Origin: Flavobacterium sp. UBA807
GTDB lineage: Bacteria; Bacteroidota; Bacteroidia; Flavobacteriales; Flavobacteriaceae
Reading direction: 5' to 3'
Assembly (NCBI GenBank): GCA_002296885.1
Contig: DBIH01000033.1
Coordinates: 1-33,075 of the forward strand
Length of the DNA: 33,075 nt
Below, piece after piece: positions 7,544 to 14,246 of this stretch; the first letter of the stretch is position 1, and each line of letters starts with the position of its first letter. The position numbers and the translations under genes are program-made. Below the pieces are notes generated by a model that saw only the letters and a program-made list of their open reading frames with translations, ran no database searches and was not told where the DNA came from.

Positions 7544-9415
7544 ATGTTTTCAAGTAAATATGATGTAATTGTTGTGGGTGCCGGACATGCCGGTTGTGAG
7601 GCTGCTGCTGCTGCAGCCAATTTGGGCTGTAGTGCGTTATTGGTTACTATGAGCTTACAGAACATAGCACAAATGTCGTGTAATCCTGCAATGGGAGGGA
7701 TTGCTAAGGGGCAGATTGTTCGTGAAATTGATGCTCTTGGAGGTTACTCCGGAATTGTTTCCGATAAGACCGCCGTCCAGTTTAAAATGCTCAACAAGTC
7801 TAAAGGACCTGCAATGTGGTCGCCAAGGGTACAATCAGATCGTATGCGTTTTTCTGAGGAGTGGAGGTTAAGATTAGAAAAGACTCCGAATCTCGATTTC
7901 TATCAGGAAATGGTTAAAGGACTTTTGATTAAGAACAATAAGATTGAAGGAATTGTGACTTCGCTTGGAATTGAGATTAAAGCTAAAACTGTTGTATTAA
8001 CTAATGGCACTTTCCTGAATGGATTAATTCATATAGGGGATAAACAATTTGGCGGAGGGAGAGCAGGAGAAAGTGCTGCTTTCGGAATTACCGATGACTT
8101 AATAAAAGTTGGTTTCGAAGCAGGAAGAATGAAAACTGGAACACCACCAAGAGTCGATGGACGTTCGTTAGATTATTCCAAAATGAGGGAAGAGCCTGGT
8201 GATGATATTCCGGATAAGTTTTCCTATTCAGATGAGACAAAACCATTATCACATCAGTTACTTTGTCATATGACGTATACTTCAAATGAAGTGCATAATA
8301 TTCTCCGCGAGGGTTTTGATCGTTCCCCTATGTTTAACGGAAGAATTCAAAGTATTGGACCAAGATACTGCCCTTCAATTGAAGATAAGATTAATCGTTT
8401 TGCTGATAAGGAAAGACATCAATTATTTGTAGAACCAGAAGGCTGGGATACTGTTGAGGTTTATGTGAATGGATTTTCAACTTCTTTACCAGAAGATATA
8501 CAGTTCAAGGCTTTGCGTTCGGTAGAAGGATTCGAAAACGTTAAGTTTTTCCGCCCTGGCTATGCTATAGAATATGATTATTTTCCACCAACACAATTAA
8601 AACATACGCTAGAAACTAAATTGGTTGAAGGATTATATTTTGCAGGACAAATCAACGGAACAACTGGTTATGAAGAAGCAGCATCTCAGGGGATGATGGC
8701 CGGAATCAATGCAGCTTTAAAAGTAAAAGAACAGGAGCCGATGATTCTTCGTCGTGATGAAGCTTATATCGGAGTTCTTATAGACGATTTGATTACTAAA
8801 GGAACAGAAGAACCATATAGAATGTTTACTTCACGAGCCGAATACAGGACGTTATTGCGCCAAGACAATGCAGATTTTAGATTGACACCTAAATCATATG
8901 AGATTGGTTTAGCCTCAGAAAAGAGATTACGAAGAATGGAACATAAGTTTAATGAAAGTGAAAAAATGGTAAACTTCTTCAAGGAAACAAGCGTAACTCA
9001 GGAAGAGACCAATCCGATTTTAGTTGAAAAGGGAAGTGCTCCAATGAATCAATCAGATAAAATGTTTAAAGTGTTTTCGCGTCCACAAATAGAGTTGGAT
9101 GATATTTTAAAGTTTGAAAAAGTTCAGCTATATATCCAGGATAATGATTTGGACAAAGAAATAATAGAACAGGCTGAAATCCAGGTTAAATATTCAGGTT
9201 ATATTGAAAAGGAAAGAAACAATGCCGAAAAGCTAATCAGATTAGAAGAAATCAAAATACCAGAAAATTTCGATTATCATAAAATCAAATCAATGTCTAT
9301 TGAGGCTAAACAAAAGTTAAGTAATATTCGTCCAGTGACAATTTCACAAGCCTCAAGAATTAGTGGTGTTTCACCTGCCGACATATCGGTTCTATTAATT
9401 TATATGGGTAGATAA
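7544..9415 (+). CDS. mnmG: tRNA uridine-5-carboxymethylaminomethyl modification enzyme MnmG
   Basis: The 623-residue product is the FAD-dependent MnmG (GidA) that works with MnmE to install the carboxymethylaminomethyl group on U34 of certain tRNAs. The N-terminal dinucleotide-binding motif GAGHAGCEAA is at about 12-21. A conserved Ser-Cys-Asn-Pro-Ala segment carries C46, the family motif TGTPPRVDGRSLDYSK follows, and the C-terminal helical domain ends RISGVSPADISVLLIYMGR. Length is normal. It begins 1 nt after ybeY and is bracketed by parS-like sites at 7520-7535 and 9421-9436. In many bacteria mnmG lies near oriC and parAB; mnmE and parAB are not in this window. Confidence 0.97.
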   Translation: MFSSKYDVIVVGAGHAGCEAAAAAANLGCSALLVTMSLQNIAQMSCNPAMGGIAKGQIVREIDALGGYSGIVSDKTAVQFKMLNKSKGPAMWSPRVQSDRMRFSEEWRLRLEKTPNLDFYQEMVKGLLIKNNKIEGIVTSLGIEIKAKTVVLTNGTFLNGLIHIGDKQFGGGRAGESAAFGITDDLIKVGFEAGRMKTGTPPRVDGRSLDYSKMREEPGDDIPDKFSYSDETKPLSHQLLCHMTYTSNEVHNILREGFDRSPMFNGRIQSIGPRYCPSIEDKINRFADKERHQLFVEPEGWDTVEVYVNGFSTSLPEDIQFKALRSVEGFENVKFFRPGYAIEYDYFPPTQLKHTLETKLVEGLYFAGQINGTTGYEEAASQGMMAGINAALKVKEQEPMILRRDEAYIGVLIDDLITKGTEEPYRMFTSRAEYRTLLRQDNADFRLTPKSYEIGLASEKRLRRMEHKFNESEKMVNFFKETSVTQEETNPILVEKGSAPMNQSDKMFKVFSRPQIELDDILKFEKVQLYIQDNDLDKEIIEQAEIQVKYSGYIEKERNNAEKLIRLEEIKIPENFDYHKIKSMSIEAKQKLSNIRPVTISQASRISGVSPADISVLLIYMGR

Positions 9416-9420
9416 TTTAG

Positions 9421-9436
9421 CGTTCCACGTGAAACG
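9421..9436. other. parS-like site 2
   Basis: CGTTCCACGTGAAACG keeps the inner 14 bases of the parS consensus but replaces the outermost T/A pair with C/G, symmetrically. It lies in the 54-bp gap between mnmG and the methyltransferase gene, 1.9 kb from site 1, and is non-coding. Confidence 0.75.
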
Positions 9437-9469
9437 AAGTTAGCCAAACCTTATCAATAAAGAGTTTAT

Positions 9470-10315
9470 ATGAGTTTTCAAAATAATATTTTTTTTCAAA
9501 AAGTCAGGGATTATTCTGTGTCAAAAGAAATTTTCGAATTACATCATAATCCCGAATATGATTTGCTAATTACTTTTCCAAAACCAAGTTTAGAGAAACT
9601 GCCCAGCTATTATGAAAGTGATGATTATATTTCACATACAGATGGTAAACGTTCTTTATTTGAAAAAATGTATCATTTTATTAAAAGCATTGCACTTAAA
9701 AATAAAGTCAAATTAATTAACTCAAGATCAGAAAAAGGAAAGCTTTTGGATATTGGTGCAGGAACCGGAGACTTTCTTGTTGTTGCCAAAAAAGAGGGCT
9801 GGCAGACAATAGGAATTGAACCTAATACGAATGCAAAATCTATTGCTATCAATAAAGGAGTAAATTTTGCAAATAATCTATCTGAATTAGAAAGCCATTC
9901 TTTTGATGTAATTACAATGTGGCATGTATTAGAACATGTTCCGAATCTTGACGAATACATTTCTGAATTGAAAAGATTATTAAAACCAAAAGGAACAATT
10001 CTAATTGCGGTTCCAAATTTCAAATCATTTGACGCTAATTATTATGGCAAGTTTTGGGCAGCTTATGATGTTCCAAGACACATTTGGCACTTTTCTAAAA
10101 TTGCAATCGGAAAGCTTTTTGCTGAAAAAGAAATGGTTTTGAGCGAAGTTCTTCCTATGAAATTTGACAGTTTTTACGTTAGCTTATTATCTGAAAAATA
10201 CAAGACCGGTAAAATGAATTTCATCAGAGCTTTTTTTGTCGGATTGAAATCAAATACGAATGGAAAAGTTACAAATGAGTACTCTTCGCATATTTATATC
10301 ATCAAAAATCAATAA
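9470..10315 (+). CDS. Class I SAM-dependent methyltransferase
   Basis: The product is 281 residues. The SAM-binding motif I LLDIGAGTG is at about 92-100. An acidic residue after the second strand (Gly-Ile-Glu-Pro) and motif Phe-Asp-Val-Ile-Thr-Met-Trp-His-Val-Leu-Glu-His (about 145-156) identify a Methyltransf_23-type Rossmann methyltransferase. The substrate cannot be told from sequence. Relatives act on small molecules, sugars or lipids. The gene is 54 nt downstream of mnmG in the same direction and may be read from the same transcript. The parS-like site lies in the gap. Confidence 0.82.
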   Translation: MSFQNNIFFQKVRDYSVSKEIFELHHNPEYDLLITFPKPSLEKLPSYYESDDYISHTDGKRSLFEKMYHFIKSIALKNKVKLINSRSEKGKLLDIGAGTGDFLVVAKKEGWQTIGIEPNTNAKSIAINKGVNFANNLSELESHSFDVITMWHVLEHVPNLDEYISELKRLLKPKGTILIAVPNFKSFDANYYGKFWAAYDVPRHIWHFSKIAIGKLFAEKEMVLSEVLPMKFDSFYVSLLSEKYKTGKMNFIRAFFVGLKSNTNGKVTNEYSSHIYIIKNQ

Positions 10316-10476
10316 AATTGAATGCAAAGCGCCTGTTTAAGCGATTTAATATGAGTTGATATAATTTGTTAGAGAAAAGGCGATTTTAGCTTAAAAAGCT
10401 TTATTTTAAGTCGAAACCGATAGCAAAATAAAATAGAATTATAATTAACAATAACTAAAACTTATAATATAAAAAA

Positions 10477-10506
10477 AGCAATAAAACAACTTTACTTTTT
10501 ATTGCT
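10477..10506. repeat. Perfect 10-bp inverted repeat upstream of ompH
   Basis: AGCAATAAAA (10477-10486) and TTTTATTGCT (10497-10506) flank a 10-nt spacer in the 228-bp gap between the methyltransferase and ompH genes. An A run precedes the hairpin and TACTTTT follows it. It could be a weak, AT-rich terminator for the upstream operon or an operator next to the ompH promoter. Confidence 0.5.
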
Positions 10507-10514
10507 TACTTTTG
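10507..10514 (+). promoter_or_regulatory. Predicted -7 promoter element of ompH
   Basis: TACTTTTG matches TAnnTTTG exactly, 29 nt upstream of the ompH ATG and directly abutting the inverted repeat. No clear -33 TTG was found at 17-20 nt. Confidence 0.5.
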
Positions 10515-10543
10515 AAAACCAAAAATTAATTTATCAAATCATA

Positions 10544-11113
10544 ATGAAAAAAACAGTAATCCTTTTTGTATTCGCATTAGCAATAGTTTCATGTAACAAG
10601 ACAACAACAGAAACAAAAGAATTTAAAACAGCTTATATTGATACTTCAAAATTGATGGAAGAATCTATCGAAGCTAAAGATATTGAAGCAAAATATAAAG
10701 AAAAATCTAAAGTAATGGGCAGCCAATTGGAAGCTGAAGTAAATAAATTCAAATCGGAAGCAGCAAGTTTTAAAGACAATGCTCAAAAAAACGGCGAAGC
10801 TTGGGCACAGCAAAAAGGGACAGAATTGCAAAAAAAAGAACAGCAATTAAACTACGCACAACAAGCAATGCTTCAGCAATTACAGCAGGAAAGTGGTGTC
10901 GAAATGGACTCTTTGGTAAAGAAATACAGAAAAATAATCAAAGATTACGGAAAGGAAAAAGGATATGAATATATATATGGTACAGGAGAATCTGCATCAA
11001 TTTTATATGCAAAAGATAGTTATGATATTTCAAAGGAAATAATCAAAATGATTAACGATAAGTACAAATCGACTGATAAAAAAGAAGAAACTTCTAAAGC
11101 GGAAAATAAATAA
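10544..11113 (+). CDS. OmpH/Skp-family periplasmic chaperone, predicted lipoprotein
   Basis: From the ATG at 10544 the product is 189 residues. The N-terminus (MKKTVILFVFALAIVSC) is a lipoprotein signal with an Ile-Val-Ser-Cys lipobox, so the mature protein should be anchored by its N-terminal Cys. The body is the Lys/Glu/Gln-rich helical arm of OmpH/Skp (about 45-130), with the conserved start Thr-Ala-Tyr-Ile-Asp-Thr-Ser and a C-terminal Tyr-Ala-Lys-Asp segment. Skp-type proteins hold unfolded outer-membrane proteins during periplasmic transit. An in-frame TTG at 10502 would precede the predicted promoter element and is rejected. A Lys/Glu-rich tail ends the protein before the terminator at 11131-11156. 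Confidence 0.85.
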   Translation: MKKTVILFVFALAIVSCNKTTTETKEFKTAYIDTSKLMEESIEAKDIEAKYKEKSKVMGSQLEAEVNKFKSEAASFKDNAQKNGEAWAQQKGTELQKKEQQLNYAQQAMLQQLQQESGVEMDSLVKKYRKIIKDYGKEKGYEYIYGTGESASILYAKDSYDISKEIIKMINDKYKSTDKKEETSKAENK

Positions 11114-11130
11114 TCTAATTTTTAAAAAAT

Positions 11131-11156
11131 AAAAAGCCACGATATTGTGGCTTTTT
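11131..11156. terminator. Bidirectional intrinsic terminator
   Basis: AAAAAGCCAC and GTGGCTTTTT form a perfect 10-bp stem around GATATT. It separates the convergent ompH (+) and doxX-like (-) genes, with A and T tracts suiting both directions. Confidence 0.92.
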
Positions 11157-11173
11157 TGTTTATTTTACATTAC

Positions 11174-11560
11174 TCAACTCAACCAAAAAACAGCTAAAGC
11201 AGCCGGAACAAAGTAAATCGCTATTGTTCGGGCACCATCATAATCTTTTGCCAAGCGCTGACCTAAGAGTAATAAAATCAGAGTAATACAAGAAAAAACA
11301 GCGCCATAAAAACCAAAACTACGTCCGCCATTTACCAATAATTCAACACAACCTACTAAGGTTAATATACCAGTCACCAATTCAAGAAGTAAAATAACCC
11401 CCAATGCAAGTGGGACATTATTTTTAAGTAAAGAAGTGTTAGCAAAATGTCCCTTGAGCCAATCAATATTTTCTTGCCAGCCAAATACTTTATCATATGC
11501 AGATTGTATAAACGTTACGGCCAAGAAAATCAATACTAAAATTGAAGCTGTATTATTCAT
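11174..11560 (-). CDS. DoxX family membrane protein
   Basis: The 128-residue product has four predicted membrane helices (about 5-22, 50-68, 80-100 and 110-127). The Phe-Ile-Gln-Ser-Ala-Tyr-Asp-Lys segment of helix 1 is characteristic of DoxX-like proteins. Members are small inner-membrane proteins linked in a few organisms to quinone or oxidative-stress functions, but the role here is unknown. The gene follows holB with only 2 nt between stop and start, so it is probably co-transcribed, and it ends at the terminator shared with ompH. Confidence 0.82.
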   Translation of the reverse strand: MNNTASILVLIFLAVTFIQSAYDKVFGWQENIDWLKGHFANTSLLKNNVPLALGVILLLELVTGILTLVGCVELLVNGGRSFGFYGAVFSCITLILLLLGQRLAKDYDGARTIAIYFVPAALAVFWLS

Positions 11561-11562
11561 AT

Positions 11563-12714
11563 CTATTCATTTTTATGGATTAAACGAGTCAGTTTTATAG
11601 ACAAATCTGTTAAAATTATTTTAGCGTTTCCGTTTCTTTCAATATGATAAATGGCATCTGAAAGTTCATTAAAAATAGCATTTATATTGCTTCCATTCAC
11701 AAAAGGGGCAAATTTTTCAAGATTAAAGTTAGGAGTATTAGTTTCCAGATAAACCAATTTTTCAATGTTGTAATTATACAACATTGCCTGTCTGAAAAAA
11801 ACAATGCAGTAATTCAAAAACTGCTTTTGGGCTTCCCGACCCAGACCGGCTATTTCTTCACTCCATGCAATCAGATCATGAATGGCAGTAGCATTTCCTT
11901 TGGCTCTAAAAGCAGCTCTTACCCATTCGATAAACCATTTCTCAAAAGGAAAATCATTATTGTCATTCTTAACTATATGAAGGGCCTTATTGTAATTTCC
12001 CTGAGCTTGATGGGCAACTTTAAATGCCGAATTATCGTCTAAGAAATAAATTTCTTTCATAGCCTTTGCAATTATTGATTCGGGTAAAGCGCTAAAATGG
12101 GTTACTTGGCAACGAGAACGAATGGTCTGAATAATGTCTTCTTCGCTTTCGGTAATCAATAGAAATAATGTTTTTTCAGGGGGTTCTTCAAGTAGTTTTA
12201 ATAATTTATTAGAAGCGGCAATATTCATTTTATCTACCATCCATACAATCATAATTTTATAACCGCCTTCATAGGATTTTAAAGCCAACGATTTCAAAAT
12301 ATCCTGGGCATCTTCCACACGAATTTCTCCTTGTTTGTTCTGAACTCCCAGATGTTTATACCAGTCAAACAAACTTCCATATGGATTTTGAAGGACAAAT
12401 TCACGCCAATCGATTATAAAATCAGCACTTTTTGGTTTTGATTTTACATCTTCATTCGTAACATTTGGATAAACAAAATGCAAATCAGGATGAGAAAGTG
12501 ATTTAAATTTCAGATTGCAGCTCTCATTTCCATTATTATTATCGTTTCCTGTATTATTGCATAAAACGAACTGTGCATAAGCTATTGCCATTGCCAAAGT
12601 TCCACTTCCTTCAGGGCCAACAAATAGTTGTGCATGCGGTATCCTTCCCAATAAGGCACTTTTGATGAGATGATTTTTTATATAATCCTGACCAAGTATT
12701 TCTGAAAACTGCAT
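11563..12714 (-). CDS. holB: DNA polymerase III subunit delta'
   Basis: The 383-residue product is the clamp-loader delta' subunit, an AAA+ family protein that helps load the beta clamp at replication forks. The N-terminal segment FSEILGQDYIKNHL and IPHAQLFVGPEGSGTLAMA are typical. The P-loop reads GPEGSGTL, lacking the canonical Lys-Ser/Thr, as expected for a non-hydrolysing delta'. The SRCQ motif is retained near 200. Only two Cys remain where E. coli delta' has a four-Cys zinc module. The ATG at 12712-12714 is chosen over a TTG at 12720, because the TTG lies inside the predicted -7 element. It heads a two-gene unit with the DoxX gene. Confidence 0.9.
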   Translation of the reverse strand: MQFSEILGQDYIKNHLIKSALLGRIPHAQLFVGPEGSGTLAMAIAYAQFVLCNNTGNDNNNGNESCNLKFKSLSHPDLHFVYPNVTNEDVKSKPKSADFIIDWREFVLQNPYGSLFDWYKHLGVQNKQGEIRVEDAQDILKSLALKSYEGGYKIMIVWMVDKMNIAASNKLLKLLEEPPEKTLFLLITESEEDIIQTIRSRCQVTHFSALPESIIAKAMKEIYFLDDNSAFKVAHQAQGNYNKALHIVKNDNNDFPFEKWFIEWVRAAFRAKGNATAIHDLIAWSEEIAGLGREAQKQFLNYCIVFFRQAMLYNYNIEKLVYLETNTPNFNLEKFAPFVNGSNINAIFNELSDAIYHIERNGNAKIILTDLSIKLTRLIHKNE

Positions 12715-12717
12715 ACG

Positions 12718-12725
12718 CAAATATA
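12718..12725 (-). promoter_or_regulatory. Predicted -7 promoter element of holB
   Basis: Read on the minus strand, TATATTTG matches TAnnTTTG exactly, with a TTTC 19 nt upstream as a weak -33. The element ends only 3 nt before the holB ATG, so the transcript may start at or next to the start codon. Confidence 0.5.
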
Positions 12726-12867
12726 GAAGAATATTTCACTATCTGAAAGACATATATTGCTGCTTAAAACCAAAACTAAAACGCCAAAAATACTTGAAAA
12801 ATGGAATCGGATGATTTGTAATTATCTGAAAATTAAAATGATGAATCTTAATTTTTCCTTAAAAAAA

Positions 12868-12895
12868 CATCGATAAAAGACAAAAACTATCGATG
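12868..12895. repeat. Perfect 8-bp inverted repeat upstream of pgk
   Basis: CATCGATA (12868-12875) and TATCGATG (12888-12895) are separated by 12 bp, with half-site centres 20 bp (two helical turns) apart. It ends 14 bp before the pgk -7 element, a position suited to a dimeric regulator. Confidence 0.5.
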
Positions 12896-12909
12896 AAATT
12901 AAAATTTAC

Positions 12910-12917
12910 TATATTTG
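12910..12917 (+). promoter_or_regulatory. Predicted -7 promoter element of pgk
   Basis: TATATTTG matches TAnnTTTG exactly and lies 28 nt upstream of the pgk ATG. No TTG is present at the expected -33 distance, where the inverted repeat 12868-12895 sits instead, which may mean activator dependence. Confidence 0.55.
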
Positions 12918-12945
12918 CAAGGATTCAAACCCTTTAAAAAACTAA

Positions 12946-14133
12946 ATGAAAACGCTTAAGGATTTCAATTTCAAAGACATAAAAGCAATAATAAGAGTTG
13001 ATTTTAATGTACCATTGGACGAAAATTTCAACGTTACAGATGCCAACCGAATTGAAGCCGCAAAGCCCACCATAGATAAGATTCTTGCCGATGGAGGAAG
13101 TGTAATTCTAATGTCACATCTGGGAAGACCAAAAGGAAAAGAAGATCAATATTCGTTACGGCATATTGTAGCAAAAGTATCAGAAGTTCTTGGTGTAAAA
13201 GTTCAGTTTGCATCAGATTGCAGAGGCGAAATAGCCAAAAAAGCTGCAAAAAATTTAAAACCAGGCGAAGTTTTACTATTAGAAAACCTTCGTTTTTATA
13301 AAGAAGAAGAAGCTGGAGATGAAAATTTCGCAAAAGAATTAGCATCACTTGGAGATATTTATGTGAACGATGCTTTTGGAACAGCTCACAGAGCGCATGC
13401 TTCAACAACAATAATTGCTAAATTCTTTCCAAACCAAAAATGTTTTGGAATGTTATTAGCAAAAGAAATAGACAGTTTAAACAGAGTTTTGAATAACTCA
13501 GTAAAACCAGTAACCGCAGTTCTTGGAGGCTCAAAAGTCTCATCAAAAATTACGGTTATTGAAAATATTTTAGACAAAGTGGATCACATGATTATTGGTG
13601 GTGGGATGACGTTCACTTTTGTAAAAGCTTTAGGCGGAAAAATTGGAAACTCAATCTGCGAAGATGACAAGCAGGATTTGGCGTTAGAGATTTTACGACT
13701 GGCAAAAGAAAAAAACGTTCAGATACATATTCCGGTTGATGTAGTTGCGGCAGATGCTTTTTCTAATGATGCCAATACACAAATAGTTGATGTTCGCGAA
13801 ATTCCGGAAGGATGGCAAGGCTTGGATGCAGGACCTAAATCATTGGCGAATTTCAGAAAAGTGATAATGGAATCCAAAACAATCCTTTGGAACGGACCTC
13901 TTGGCGTTTTTGAATTGGGAAATTTTGCTAAAGGAACTATCGAATTAGGAAATGATATCGCCGAATCAACAGCAAATGGAGCTTTTTCACTTGTTGGCGG
14001 CGGGGATTCAGTAGCTGCAGTGAAACAATTCGGATTAGAAGATAAAATGAGTTACGTTTCAACAGGCGGCGGTGCCATGTTGGAAATGTTAGAAGGACAA
14101 ACATTGCCCGGAATTGCAGCTATTCTGAATTAA
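12946..14133 (+). CDS. pgk: Phosphoglycerate kinase
   Basis: The 395-residue product is the cytoplasmic glycolytic enzyme that transfers phosphate from 1,3-bisphosphoglycerate to ADP. The N-domain signature RVDFNVP is at about 17-23 and SHLGRPKG at about 57-64. The [11 protein letters not shown] segment and the C-domain nucleotide motif VGGGDS (near 345) are present. Length is typical (about 390-400). It is divergent from holB across a 225-bp gap that contains the inverted repeat and -7 elements for both genes. No terminator is visible after its stop, so read-through into the transglycosylase gene is possible. Confidence 0.97.
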   Translation: MKTLKDFNFKDIKAIIRVDFNVPLDENFNVTDANRIEAAKPTIDKILADGGSVILMSHLGRPKGKEDQYSLRHIVAKVSEVLGVKVQFASDCRGEIAKKAAKNLKPGEVLLLENLRFYKEEEAGDENFAKELASLGDIYVNDAFGTAHRAHASTTIIAKFFPNQKCFGMLLAKEIDSLNRVLNNSVKPVTAVLGGSKVSSKITVIENILDKVDHMIIGGGMTFTFVKALGGKIGNSICEDDKQDLALEILRLAKEKNVQIHIPVDVVAADAFSNDANTQIVDVREIPEGWQGLDAGPKSLANFRKVIMESKTILWNGPLGVFELGNFAKGTIELGNDIAESTANGAFSLVGGGDSVAAVKQFGLEDKMSYVSTGGGAMLEMLEGQTLPGIAAILN

Positions 14134-14178
14134 AAAAGTTAAAATTTTAAGTTAGCACAATAAAAGACAATATAGCTC

Positions 14179-14204
14179 GTTATTAATTGGTTACAATTAA
14201 TAAC
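14179..14204. repeat. 26-bp perfect palindrome upstream of the transglycosylase gene
   Basis: GTTATTAATTG (14179-14189) and CAATTAATAAC (14194-14204) are perfectly complementary around the 4-nt centre GTTA. It lies in the 113-bp gap between pgk and the transglycosylase gene, 42 nt before the ATG. No T tract follows, so it is unlikely to be a terminator. It could be an operator or a 5'-UTR hairpin. Confidence 0.6.
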
Positions 14205-14246
14205 TACAGAAAAGGAAAATATAAACACTTTATAAAGAATAAAGTT

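Noticed and set aside
7414..7665. Leftward open frame across the ybeY-mnmG junction
   Set aside because: It is opposite two well-recognised genes, has no family pattern and is rich in Ala/Cys/Phe as expected from antisense reading.
10316..10476. Candidate small RNA or riboswitch in the 228-bp gap before ompH
   Set aside because: Apart from a small AGCTT/AAGCT hairpin and the inverted repeat at 10477-10506, nothing matches an RNA family I can recognise; the region is AT-rich spacer.
11830..12560. Possible pseudogene status of holB because of the altered Walker A and missing zinc cysteines
   Set aside because: The frame is intact at normal length, and delta' subunits are known to lack a functional P-loop.
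13034..13577. Leftward frames opposite pgk
   Set aside because: The pgk reading is certain, and these are low-information Leu-rich antisense frames.
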